From Planktomarina sp. (GTDB lineage Bacteria > Pseudomonadota > Alphaproteobacteria > Rhodobacterales > Rhodobacteraceae): DNA of 32,554 nucleotides. The notes below the pieces were generated by a model. The model made no database searches, had not been told where the DNA came from, and worked only from the letters and a program-made list of their open reading frames with translations. Shown piece after piece: positions 25,964 to 32,554 of this stretch. The stretch lies in assembly GCA_016780825.1 (NCBI GenBank), contig JADHLF010000029.1, positions 1 to 32,554 on the forward strand, in the 5' to 3' direction. Each line of letters starts with the position of its first letter. The stretch's first letter is position 1. The position numbers and the translations under genes are program-made.

Positions 25964-26839
25964 TTAGGAGTTCGCCGTCGAATACAGCGCCATAAACTCT
26001 GGCCAGGCGGCGGGATCAGCCAGAGTCTTGTCGCGGCAAAACGGATTGCAAAAGCCAAAAACCCGGCCATCAATGCGTAAAAAATCAGTCACCGCATCAC
26101 CCGAATAAGGGCAGGTTTCGTTTTCAGATGGCCCTTGGGCGACTTCGGCCCCCATGGTGCATGGGCCGGGCCAAGGCACAGAGGCGCAGGGCATGTTGTA
26201 GGGAAAGGGATCATAGTGTTTCGTAAGTCCCATAGCGCGCCACTGGCGGAAATCTTGATGGGCCAAATGTTTGTCAACATATCGCTGCGCTTGCTGTGAG
26301 ACGGGCAGCTTATAACAGGCAATTCGCGCTGCAACCGGGGCGAAAAACACATCGGCAAGTGAATAGGCGCCAAAGAGCCAATCTTGATCGCCAGACATTT
26401 TGAAAGCATAGTTCCATAGGGTTTCTAGGTAAGCGAGATCGGCGCGCAGATTTTTCGAAACTTCAAAGCCTTCCCAAGCGTTTTGCAGGTTCATCGGGCA
26501 CTGCCCGCGAAGGGCAGAAAAGCCGCTGTGCATTTGGGCGACAAGACTGCGCGCCGCGCCGCGCCGTTCGGGATCATCTGGCCATAGACCGGCCTTTGGA
26601 TGGGCCTGCGCCAGTGTTTCCGCCATGGCGAGCGTATCAAAAATAATATGCCCCTGGGGCGTTTTCAAAATTGGAACTTGACGCGCGGGCGCGAAGGGAG
26701 CGAGATCGGTCTTTAAAGTTCCGCTGTAAAGCCCCAGCACATGGCTTTTGAAGGGGATGCCGAAAGATTTGAGCATCAACCATCCACGAAGAGACCAACT
26801 GCTGAACGTGCGGTCGCCGATATAGAGATCATATGTCAT
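25964..26839 (-). CDS. glutathione S-transferase with C-terminal TRASH-like Cys domain
   Basis: The 291-aa protein starts with a thioredoxin-like GST N-domain (YIGDRTFSSWSLRGWLMLKSFGI, residues 6-28, with the catalytic-position Ser; VPILKTPQGHIIFDTLAMAE, 55-74) and a helical C-domain to about 210. An extra ~80-residue tail holds Cys243-x20-Cys264-x3-Cys268 (CPYSG...FGFCNPFC), matching the TRASH metal-binding pattern C-x19-22-C-x3-C. A role in metal-linked detoxification is inference. Start ATG 26839 preferred over the TTG at 26851. It has its own promoter overlapped by a palindromic operator-like site. It is transcribed in the same direction as the cobU pair upstream. Confidence 0.85.
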   Translation of the reverse strand: MTYDLYIGDRTFSSWSLRGWLMLKSFGIPFKSHVLGLYSGTLKTDLAPFAPARQVPILKTPQGHIIFDTLAMAETLAQAHPKAGLWPDDPERRGAARSLVAQMHSGFSALRGQCPMNLQNAWEGFEVSKNLRADLAYLETLWNYAFKMSGDQDWLFGAYSLADVFFAPVAARIACYKLPVSQQAQRYVDKHLAHQDFRQWRAMGLTKHYDPFPYNMPCASVPWPGPCTMGAEVAQGPSENETCPYSGDAVTDFLRIDGRVFGFCNPFCRDKTLADPAAWPEFMALYSTANS

Positions 26840-26869
26840 GCTTGGATCCAAAAAGGTGAAAAATAATAT

Positions 26870-26886
26870 TTATGATTTAATCATAA
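26870..26886. promoter_or_regulatory. 17-bp dyad, putative operator of the GST gene
   Basis: TTATGATTTAATCATAA is a perfect inverted repeat (8-bp arms, one central base). It overlaps the -10 of the GST promoter, as a repressor site would. The cognate regulator is unknown and no regulator gene lies next to it. Confidence 0.5.
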
Positions 26887-26909
26887 GTAGTTAATAGTAT
26901 TTATGGCAA
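26880..26909 (-). promoter_or_regulatory. sigma70-type promoter for the GST gene
   Basis: On the minus strand TTGCCA (26904-26909) and TATGAT (26880-26885) are separated by 18 bases, 41 bases before the ATG at 26839. The -35 overlaps the stop region of the phosphatase gene. Confidence 0.45.
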
Positions 26910-27473
26910 GTGGTTGATACAAATCACCTGCCATTTGCCCTGATCTTCGCGCAGATGGGTGATGCTGAAATTGTCGATTTTATGGGCAAGGCAGGCGTAA
27001 GCGCTGCTCCCCAGGGCGCGTTGCAGCTGGGTGAGGATGATGCCGAAATGCGCCACTGCGATGATGCTGTCATGGGCCGCAGTCAGCCGGTCGACCACCG
27101 GGCGGGCGCGGGCGGCGGCCATGTTCCAGCTTTCGCCATTGGGGGCGATAATATCACCGGGTTTTCCCCAAAAATCGCGACTCAACTGCGGATCTGTCTG
27201 TGCAACATCTGACCAATGCCGGCCATCCCAATCACCAAAGTGAAATTCTCTGAGGTTGGGCTCATGCGGCAGGCGGGTCCGAGCGCCCGCAAGCGCGTCG
27301 GCGGTGGTAACAGAGCGGATCAGGTCAGAGGAGACCACCACAGCCTCGGGCGGCAAATATGAACTCAGGCGGTCGATGATCGCGCGGTCAGACAGATCGG
27401 CCGGCACGTCGCGCCACCCGGTGAAATTTTTCTCATGGGTCGGGCCGTGCCTGATCCAAAACCAATCGCTCAT
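26901..27473 (-). CDS. histidine phosphatase family protein, CobC-like
   Basis: A 190-aa phosphoglycerate-mutase-fold phosphatase. The catalytic RHG motif is at 8-10 (IRHGPTHEKNFTGW), an Arg in SSDLIRSVTTADAL, the acid in LREFHFGDWDGRHW and the second His in IIAVAHFGII. The LREFHFGDWDGR signature is the CobC (alpha-ribazole-phosphate phosphatase) type. With cobU directly upstream and overlapping its start, a role in the last steps of cobalamin assembly is likely; other phosphomonoesters cannot be excluded. ATG 27473 overlaps the cobU stop. Confidence 0.82.
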   Translation of the reverse strand: MSDWFWIRHGPTHEKNFTGWRDVPADLSDRAIIDRLSSYLPPEAVVVSSDLIRSVTTADALAGARTRLPHEPNLREFHFGDWDGRHWSDVAQTDPQLSRDFWGKPGDIIAPNGESWNMAAARARPVVDRLTAAHDSIIAVAHFGIILTQLQRALGSSAYACLAHKIDNFSITHLREDQGKWQVICINHLP

Positions 27474-28003
27474 GGCGCGGCCTTGAGAGTGTGTGCGATG
27501 CCGGCGGTGACGAAGATGACCTCTTGCGCCAGGCGGGCGAGATCTTGATTGAGGTGGCCTTGGTGTTTTACAAAGGCCCGCGCCATCGCATTATCGGGCG
27601 TAATGCCTTGACCGACTTCATTGCTGACGATTGTCACCGGGCAGGGGGCCTGGGTGAGAGCCGTGCAAAGCCCGGCGCAAGCGCTTTGAATATCGCGCTC
27701 GGCCATCATGAGATTGCTAAGCCAAAGCGTGGCGCAATCGAGCAGGATGATGTCTTCTGCTCTGGCCGCCTCCAGAGCCTCGGTGAGATCCAGCGGCGCC
27801 TCCACAGTGGTCCAATCAGGCCCGCGTTGCAGGCGGTGCTGTGCAATTTTGGCACGCATTTCATCATCCCAGGCCTGCGCTGTGGCGATATAGCGCCGGG
27901 GCCGACCGGTCGCGACAATCAACTGTTCGGCAACTCGTGATTTGCCAGAATTTGCGCCGCCAAGCACCAGGCGCAAGGCCGGAATTTTGTTTTCTGTCGG
28001 CAT
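27470..28003 (-). CDS. cobU: adenosylcobinamide kinase / adenosylcobinamide-phosphate guanylyltransferase
   Basis: Bifunctional enzyme (CobU/CobP) that phosphorylates adenosylcobinamide and then attaches GMP, making GDP-cobinamide for the nucleotide loop of B12. The 177 aa contain the P-loop GGANSGKS (15-22), RRYIATAQAWDDEMRAKIAQHRLQR with the catalytic-His region, LLDCATLWLSNLM, and SNEVGQGITPDNAMARAF, all family hallmarks. It is divergent from rpoH2, and the 89-base gap between the two holds a RpoE-like promoter. The phosphatase gene below starts inside its stop codon. Confidence 0.94.
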   Translation of the reverse strand: MPTENKIPALRLVLGGANSGKSRVAEQLIVATGRPRRYIATAQAWDDEMRAKIAQHRLQRGPDWTTVEAPLDLTEALEAARAEDIILLDCATLWLSNLMMAERDIQSACAGLCTALTQAPCPVTIVSNEVGQGITPDNAMARAFVKHQGHLNQDLARLAQEVIFVTAGIAHTLKAAP

Positions 28004-28017
28004 ATCGTCCCCAAGAG

Positions 28018-28047
28018 TGATCCAACCTGCATGTACCTGCGTAAGAA
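28018..28047 (+). promoter_or_regulatory. RpoE (ECF sigma, ChrR-controlled type) promoter of rpoH2
   Basis: TGATCC (28018-28023), an 18-base spacer, and TAAGAA (28042-28047) match the Rhodobacter RpoE consensus TGATCC-N18-TAAGA exactly. It lies 45 bases before the rpoH2 ATG. In Rhodobacter sphaeroides rpoHII is under RpoE control in the singlet-oxygen response; the same wiring here is inference from the promoter match. Confidence 0.75.
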
Positions 28048-28092
28048 GAGAGTAACAAGTTTTTCATCTTTTCCAGATTGGGAGGCGAACCT

Positions 28093-28971
28093 ATGCCTTT
28101 AGACGGCCGCACAGAGAATTTTCTTCCGCGCACTGCAATGAAAGCGGAGATGCTTGACGCTGAAACGGAATTGAAACTGGCCTACGCTTGGCGAGATGAG
28201 CGGTGTGAGCAAAGCCTGCACCGTTTGATCAATGCCTATATGCGATTGGCAATTTCTCAAGCCGCGAAGTTTAAACGCTATGGCGCGCCGATGGGAGATT
28301 TGATCCAGGAGGCCGGCCTCGGCCTGATGAAAGCGGCCGAGAAATTTGATCCCGATCGTGGCGTGCGTTTCTCAACCTATGCGGTATGGTGGATCAAAGC
28401 CTCTGTGCAAGAATATGTGATGCGCAATTGGTCAATGGTGCGTACCGGATCGACCAGCCCGCAAAAGTCCTTGTTTTTTAACATGCGCCGCATTCAGGCA
28501 CGGATTGAGCGTGATGCCAATAACGCCGGCCAAACGCTGGACCGGCATCAATTGCAGCAGTTGATTGCGCAGGATTTGGGCGTGCCACTTCATGATGTGG
28601 AGATGATGGATGGCCGCTTGTCTGGTTCCGATTTTTCGCTCAACGCGACACAATCGACCGAAGACGAAGGCCGCGAATGGATTGATGCGCTGGAAGATGA
28701 CAGCGCGCAGGCCGCTGAAATTGTAGAGATTGATCATGACCAAGAGGCGCTGCGCAAATGGTTGCTGCAAGCGATGAGCGTGCTCAATGATCGTGAAAGA
28801 TATATCGTGCGGGAGCGAAAATTGATTGAGGTGCCGCGCACATTGGAAAGCCTGGGCGAAGAACTGGGTCTGTCGAAAGAGCGGATCAGACAGGTGGAAG
28901 CGGCCGCATTTAAGAAAATGCGCCTGGCGCTCGACAATCAGGCCCCCGAGGCAAGCGCATTTTTCCAATGA
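28093..28971 (+). CDS. rpoH2: RNA polymerase sigma-32-type factor, RpoHII-like
   Basis: Alternative sigma factor for (photo)oxidative stress and heat-shock genes. The 292 aa begin MPLDGRTENF; the upstream TTG at 28078 is not used because GGAGG (28081-28085) serves ATG 28093. Region 2 is visible at about 45-118 (MRLAISQAAKFKRYGAPMGDLIQEAGLGLM, FDPDRGVRFSTYAVWWIKASVQ), the RpoH box-like QKSLFFNMRR at 124-133, and region 4 near the C-terminus (TLESLGEELGLSKERIRQVE). The set of GSDFSLNATQS...EGREWIDALEDD residues is typical of the RpoHII branch rather than RpoHI. The promoter at 28018 supports RpoE control. Confidence 0.9.
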   Translation: MPLDGRTENFLPRTAMKAEMLDAETELKLAYAWRDERCEQSLHRLINAYMRLAISQAAKFKRYGAPMGDLIQEAGLGLMKAAEKFDPDRGVRFSTYAVWWIKASVQEYVMRNWSMVRTGSTSPQKSLFFNMRRIQARIERDANNAGQTLDRHQLQQLIAQDLGVPLHDVEMMDGRLSGSDFSLNATQSTEDEGREWIDALEDDSAQAAEIVEIDHDQEALRKWLLQAMSVLNDRERYIVRERKLIEVPRTLESLGEELGLSKERIRQVEAAAFKKMRLALDNQAPEASAFFQ

Positions 28972-28983
28972 TCTTTTGCCTCT

Positions 28984-29010
28984 GCCAGACCTTGCAGAGT
29001 GAGGTCTGGC
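28984..29010 (+). other. 8-bp stem-loop between rpoH2 and coaBC
   Basis: GCCAGACC (28984-28991) and GGTCTGGC (29003-29010) form a perfect stem with an 11-base loop, 13 bases after the rpoH2 stop and 16 bases before the coaBC ATG. There is no T tract, so a rho-independent terminator is doubtful; a transcript-end or translation-control hairpin is possible. Confidence 0.45.
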
Positions 29011-29026
29011 TGCGTAACTGTAGGCT

Positions 29027-30217
29027 ATGAACGAAAAGCACATTCTCTTAATCGTCTCTGGTGGCATTGCCGCGGTGAAAATCCCGGAGTTGATCCGCAG
29101 GCTGACTGCTCAGGGCGCGCGTGTCACGCCGGTCTTGACGCAATCTGGCGCGCAATTTGTCACGCCTCTGTCACTTGCCGCCCTTGCGCGGTCCAAGGTC
29201 TATACAGAGCTGTTTGACCTGACTGAAGAGGCGCAGATGGGGCATATCGAGCTGTCGCGGGCGGCGGATCTTGTCCTGGTGGCGCCCGCCACGGCCCATA
29301 TCATGGCGAAAATGGCGCAGGGACTGGCCGATGATCTGGCCTCTACCCTGCTTTTGGCCACAGACAGCCCGGTGATGATTGCCCCCTCCATGAATGTCCG
29401 CATGTGGCAGCACCCTGCCACTCAGCGCAATTTAAAGTGCCTGCAAGAGGATGGGGTAAAGATCATAGGCCCGGGTGACGGGGAAATGGCCTGCGGCGAA
29501 TACGGCCCGGGACGGATGGTGGAAGTGGATGAGATTTTGGCGCAGGTCGCGGGCTTTTTCCGCAGCGGTCCGCTTGCGGGCCGTCATGTGCTGGTCACCT
29601 CAGGCCCCACCCATGAGCCGATTGATCCGGTGCGCTACATCGCCAATCGCTCATCGGGCGCGCAGGGCGCAGCCCTGGCAGAGGCCTTGCGTGACCTGGG
29701 CGCGCGGGTCAGCTTTGTCACAGGTCCCGCGCCTGTGCCGCCGCCCTCGGGCGTTGAGGTGCATCCGGTACAAACCGCTCAGGACATGTTGGCTGCGGTA
29801 GAGGGGCTTTTGCCTGCGGATGCGGCGGTCTTCACCGCGGCCGTGGCCGATTGGCGCATGGCAAGCACCCATGATCAAAAGATTAAAAAGAAGTCCTCTG
29901 GCGAATTGCCGGTTCTACAATTTGCCGAAAATCCAGACATTCTCGCGCGCGTCTCAGCCCATGAGCTCAGGCCGCAATTGGTTGTGGGCTTTGCGGCAGA
30001 GACGGAACATGTGATTGAAAACGCAAAAGCCAAGCGGCTGCGCAAGGGCTGCGATTGGATTGTCGCCAATGATGTTGCCCCCGAGACCGGCATCATGGGG
30101 GGGGCACATAATAAGGTCACGGTCATCGACGCGGCGGGAGCGGAGACCTGGGATGAGATGCCCAAGGTCGATGTCGCGCGCCAGTTGGCCCTGCGCATCG
30201 CGGATGCTTTGAGGTGA
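29027..30217 (+). CDS. coaBC: phosphopantothenoylcysteine decarboxylase / phosphopantothenate-cysteine ligase
   Basis: Bifunctional coenzyme A biosynthesis enzyme. The N-terminal CoaC flavoprotein (about 1-180) has VSGGIAAVK at 10-18, APATAHIMAKMAQGLADDL, the PSMN motif (IAPSMNVRMW, about 121-130) and the reactive-Cys loop MACGEYGPGRM (about 154-164). The C-terminal CoaB part has VLVTSGPTHEPIDPVRYIANRSSGAQG, FTAAVADWR and KKSSGELPVLQFAENPDILA. Together 396 aa, the family norm. The dut start overlaps its stop (GTGA), so CoaBC and dUTPase are coupled; coaBC-dut adjacency is widespread. Confidence 0.95.
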   Translation: MNEKHILLIVSGGIAAVKIPELIRRLTAQGARVTPVLTQSGAQFVTPLSLAALARSKVYTELFDLTEEAQMGHIELSRAADLVLVAPATAHIMAKMAQGLADDLASTLLLATDSPVMIAPSMNVRMWQHPATQRNLKCLQEDGVKIIGPGDGEMACGEYGPGRMVEVDEILAQVAGFFRSGPLAGRHVLVTSGPTHEPIDPVRYIANRSSGAQGAALAEALRDLGARVSFVTGPAPVPPPSGVEVHPVQTAQDMLAAVEGLLPADAAVFTAAVADWRMASTHDQKIKKKSSGELPVLQFAENPDILARVSAHELRPQLVVGFAAETEHVIENAKAKRLRKGCDWIVANDVAPETGIMGGAHNKVTVIDAAGAETWDEMPKVDVARQLALRIADALR

Positions 30218-30675
30218 TCCCTGTGATTGAGATGACCTGGGATGAGGGCGCAGATTCAAGCTTTGGCTTGCCCGCCTATGCCACCCCGGGCGCCGCTGGC
30301 GCGGATTTGCGGGCCAATTTTGCTGACCGCGCAGATGTCACCGTGCAGCCGGGCGCGCGGGCCTTGATTGGCACCGGGCTGCGCCTAGCCATACCTGCGG
30401 GCTATGAGGTGCAAATCCGCCCAAGATCTGGGCTTGCTTTGAAACACGGAATCACCTTGGCCAATGCACCCGGTACAATCGACAGTGACTATCGAGGTCC
30501 GCTTGGGGTGATTTTGCTCAATACAGGCACTGAGGCCTTTGCGGTGCGCCATGGTGACCGCATTGCGCAAATGGTTGTCGCCCCGGTGGTTCAGGCCGAA
30601 TTTGCCGAGGTGTCAAAGCTCGATGCGACGGTGCGTGGTGCGGGTGGATTTGGCTCCACAGGGCGCAGCGCATGA
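30214..30675 (+). CDS. dut: deoxyuridine 5'-triphosphate nucleotidohydrolase (dUTPase)
   Basis: Hydrolyses dUTP to dUMP, keeping uracil out of DNA and feeding thymidylate synthesis. The 153 aa show all five trimeric-dUTPase motifs: AAGADLRA, PRSGLALK, NAPGTIDSDYRG with the catalytic Asp, RIAQMVVAPV, and the C-terminal RGAGGFGSTG lid. The GTG at 30214 overlaps the coaBC stop; GTG 30223 and ATG 30232 are possible alternatives. The next gene starts inside its stop (ATGA). Confidence 0.95.
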   Translation: MIPVIEMTWDEGADSSFGLPAYATPGAAGADLRANFADRADVTVQPGARALIGTGLRLAIPAGYEVQIRPRSGLALKHGITLANAPGTIDSDYRGPLGVILLNTGTEAFAVRHGDRIAQMVVAPVVQAEFAEVSKLDATVRGAGGFGSTGRSA

Positions 30676-31721
30676 TATTGGTCGGCACCGTTTGCGCGGT
30701 TCTTTGGGGGATTGGCTGGGCCATGGGCGCGCCAAACCGCCAACGCTGGGGTATGATTGCAGCGGTGTTTGCAGGGGTGATTTTAGCCCATCTGATTTTG
30801 CCCGCCGGTCATCCGTTGCGGCAAAATACAGGGGGCTCCTGGGAGCTCTGGGCCATTATCGCGGCTTTTGTGGCGATTATTTGGACCTATCGGCTGGGCC
30901 TGCGTACATTGCGGTCGCGTGCGGCACCGCCTGCGGCGCGCGCAGATGACGCCATTTCTGAAGCCGAGCTGGAGCGCTATGCGCGGCACATCGTTATGCC
31001 GGAGATCGGCGGGGCAGGGCAGATGCGGCTGCGCGGCGCTAAGGTTTTGGTGATTGGTGCCGGCGGTCTTGGCGCACCGGCGTTGCAATATCTGGCCGCT
31101 GCGGGGGTTGGTATCATCGGAGTTGTCGATGATGACACCGTGGCGACCAGCAATTTGCAACGACAAGTTATTCACCGCGATGCGGATATTGGCCGTGCCA
31201 AGGTCACCTCTGCGGCCCGGGCCATTGGTGACTTGAACCCCTATGTGGCTGTCAACAGTTACAACCATCGTCTTACAGGCGAGAGCGTTGGAGAGCTGAT
31301 TGGTCAATATGATATCGTGCTGGATGGCACGGATAATTTCGAGACGCGCTATCTGGTGAATGCAGCCTGTATGGCGCAGGCGAAACCCTTGGTCAGCGGA
31401 GCCTTGAGCCAATGGGAGGGGCAGCTTGCGCTGTTTGATCCGGCGCGCTCCGGCCCGTGCTATCAATGTGTGTTTCCCAGCGCGCCCAAGCCGGAGTTGG
31501 CCCCCAGCTGCGCGCAATCTGGGGTCTTTGCAGCCCTACCCGGTATTATTGGCAGCCTCATGGCGGCGGAGGCGTTGAAATATATTTTGAGCGCGGGCAC
31601 GCCGCTGCGCGGCCAGATGGCGATCTACAATGTGCTCGATGCGCAAAACCGAGTGATAAAAACCAAACCGCGGGCCGATTGTCCGATTTGCGGCGCAAAT
31701 TCTTCGGATGGAAGGTCTTGA
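30672..31721 (+). CDS. ThiF/MoeB/HesA-family adenylyltransferase with N-terminal membrane segments
   Basis: E1-like enzyme that adenylylates the C-terminus of a ThiS/MoaD-type sulfur carrier. Residues 1-80 carry about three hydrophobic segments (1-19, 26-44, 57-77), absent from classical MoeB. The catalytic part follows: ERYARHIVMPEIGGAGQ, GAGGLG (129-134), RQVIHRDADIGRAK, DGTDNFETRYLVN, and two zinc pairs CYQC (263-266) and CPIC (337-340). The C-terminal rhodanese domain of some MoeBR proteins is absent, so activity is limited to adenylylation. ATG overlaps the dut stop. Whether it serves molybdopterin, thiamine or another carrier cannot be decided. Confidence 0.88.
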   Translation: MILVGTVCAVLWGIGWAMGAPNRQRWGMIAAVFAGVILAHLILPAGHPLRQNTGGSWELWAIIAAFVAIIWTYRLGLRTLRSRAAPPAARADDAISEAELERYARHIVMPEIGGAGQMRLRGAKVLVIGAGGLGAPALQYLAAAGVGIIGVVDDDTVATSNLQRQVIHRDADIGRAKVTSAARAIGDLNPYVAVNSYNHRLTGESVGELIGQYDIVLDGTDNFETRYLVNAACMAQAKPLVSGALSQWEGQLALFDPARSGPCYQCVFPSAPKPELAPSCAQSGVFAALPGIIGSLMAAEALKYILSAGTPLRGQMAIYNVLDAQNRVIKTKPRADCPICGANSSDGRS

Positions 31722-31722
31722 T

Positions 31723-32554
31723 ATGAACCTGCTGGAACCCTGGACCACCCCTTTTGGCCTTGCGCCTTTTGATCGCATCTCAGATGATGATTTCGCCCCT
31801 GCTATGGATATGGCATTGGCTCAGGCGCGCTCAGGCATGCAAGCTATTGCACAGAGCTCACAAGTGCCCAGCTTTGAAAACACCATTGAAGCGCAGGAAC
31901 TGGCCGAAGAGCCGCTCAATCAGCTCGCCGCCGCGTTTTACACCTTAGCCACCACAGAGAGCACGCCCCTGCGCGAAGAGCTGCAACGGGATTTCGCGCC
32001 CAAGCTGTCGGCCTATGCCTCTGCTGTCACTTCGAATGTCGCCCTATTTGCGCGGATCGAAGACCTGTGGTCGCGCCGTGCTTCTTTGGGACTGTCGCCC
32101 GAGCAAGAGCGGGTTTTGATGTTGACGCGCCGGGACTTCATTCGGGCTGGGGCCAAGCTGACCGGGGCCGAGGCCGCGCGCATGGCCGAGATCAAATCGC
32201 GGCTAGCCAGCCTGGGCACGTCCTTCATGCAAAATCTGTTGGCCGATGAAAGGGATTGGGCCTTGCCATTGCAGGAGGGTGATCTTGCGGGCCTGCCTGA
32301 TTTTGTGTTGCAGGCCGCTCAGGCGGCGGGGCAGGAGAAGGGCCTGGATGGGCCCGTGGTCACCTTATCGCGGTCGCTGATCGTGCCGTTTTTGGAATTT
32401 TCCGACCGCCGGGATCTGCGCGAGACGGCTTATAAAGCCTGGGCCGCGCGGGGCGCCAATGGGGGTGAGACGGACAATCGGGAGATTGTCCGCGAAACCT
32501 TGCGGCTGCGGCAAGAGCAGGCGGCCTTGCTTGGCTATGAGAGTTTTTCAGAGT
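31723..32554 (+). CDS. M3-family metallopeptidase (oligopeptidase A/Dcp-like), 3' truncated by the window
   Basis: The frame from ATG 31723 is open to the window edge (277 codons), so only the N-terminal part is visible. It reads MNLLEPWTTPFGLAPFDRIS, then SFENTIEAQELAEEPLNQLAAAFYTLATTES, VLMLTRRDFIRAGA, and PVVTLSRSLIVPFLEFSDRRDLRE with KAWAARGANGGETDNREI, all typical of M3 peptidases such as oligopeptidase A and peptidyl-dipeptidase Dcp. The HExxH zinc site lies beyond the window, so catalytic competence is untested. It starts one base after the preceding gene's stop and has no signal peptide, so it is likely cytoplasmic peptide turnover. Confidence 0.88.
   Translation, partial: MNLLEPWTTPFGLAPFDRISDDDFAPAMDMALAQARSGMQAIAQSSQVPSFENTIEAQELAEEPLNQLAAAFYTLATTESTPLREELQRDFAPKLSAYASAVTSNVALFARIEDLWSRRASLGLSPEQERVLMLTRRDFIRAGAKLTGAEAARMAEIKSRLASLGTSFMQNLLADERDWALPLQEGDLAGLPDFVLQAAQAAGQEKGLDGPVVTLSRSLIVPFLEFSDRRDLRETAYKAWAARGANGGETDNREIVRETLRLRQEQAALLGYESFSE

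Noticed and set aside
1..32554. CRISPR arrays, insertion sequences, prophage, tRNA or rRNA genes
   Set aside because: No direct repeat arrays, transposase or integrase reading frames, terminal inverted repeats or tRNA-like cloverleaf sequence were noticed on either strand.

Overview
The window looks like a chromosomal segment of a marine alphaproteobacterium of the Rhodobacteraceae (Roseobacter group). The evidence is the type of the proteins (RpoHII-type sigma factor, RibBA with a dead GTP cyclohydrolase half, GST with a C-terminal Cys domain, TIGR02186 protein beside a TSUP permease), a RpoE/ChrR-type promoter ahead of rpoH2, an Irr-type iron box ahead of a NifU-like gene, and moderate GC content by eye. 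The species cannot be fixed from the sequence alone. Almost everything is housekeeping or core accessory; I see no phage, IS element, CRISPR array, rRNA or tRNA, and no gap over 300 bases without a gene.

Layout. (1) 1-2494, minus strand: two adjacent capsule-export genes (KpsS-like, then Wza/KpsD-like), both broken by several single-base frame changes. (2) 2653-6201, plus: riboflavin operon ribE-ribBA-ribH with nusB and an alpha/beta hydrolase, coupled by tiny gaps or overlaps. (3) 6219-8498, minus: rsmI-yraN-gshB. (4) 8573-14069, plus: LppC/LpoA-like lipoprotein, glnD, murJ, which links envelope assembly with nitrogen sensing. (5) 14086-17512: a catalytically dead rhomboid-like protein (minus), then trpS, a universal stress protein, a NifU/Nfu Fe-S protein and rimI (plus). 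(6) 17698-22587, plus: a complete BMP-type (nucleoside-like) ABC importer: binding protein, double ATPase and two permeases. (7) 22696-24380, plus: TSUP permease and TIGR02186 protein. (8) 24381-28003, minus: frameshifted comM, GST, and a CobU + histidine phosphatase pair of late cobalamin assembly. (9) 28093-32554, plus: rpoH2, coaBC, dut, a membrane-anchored ThiF/MoeB-like protein and a 3'-truncated M3 peptidase.

The best regulatory observations are the 15-bp Irr/ICE-like palindrome next to the nfuA promoter, the match to the RpoE consensus (TGATCC-N18-TAAGA) before rpoH2, and a 17-bp dyad over the -10 of a putative GST promoter. The best protein observations are the GST-TRASH-like fusion, the RibBA lacking the zinc cysteines of its second domain, and the rhomboid without catalytic Ser/His. 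Three genes (wza-like, kpsS-like, comM) carry frame breaks; whether these are true pseudogenes or assembly indels cannot be told from the sequence. I did not find a convincing undescribed multi-gene system.
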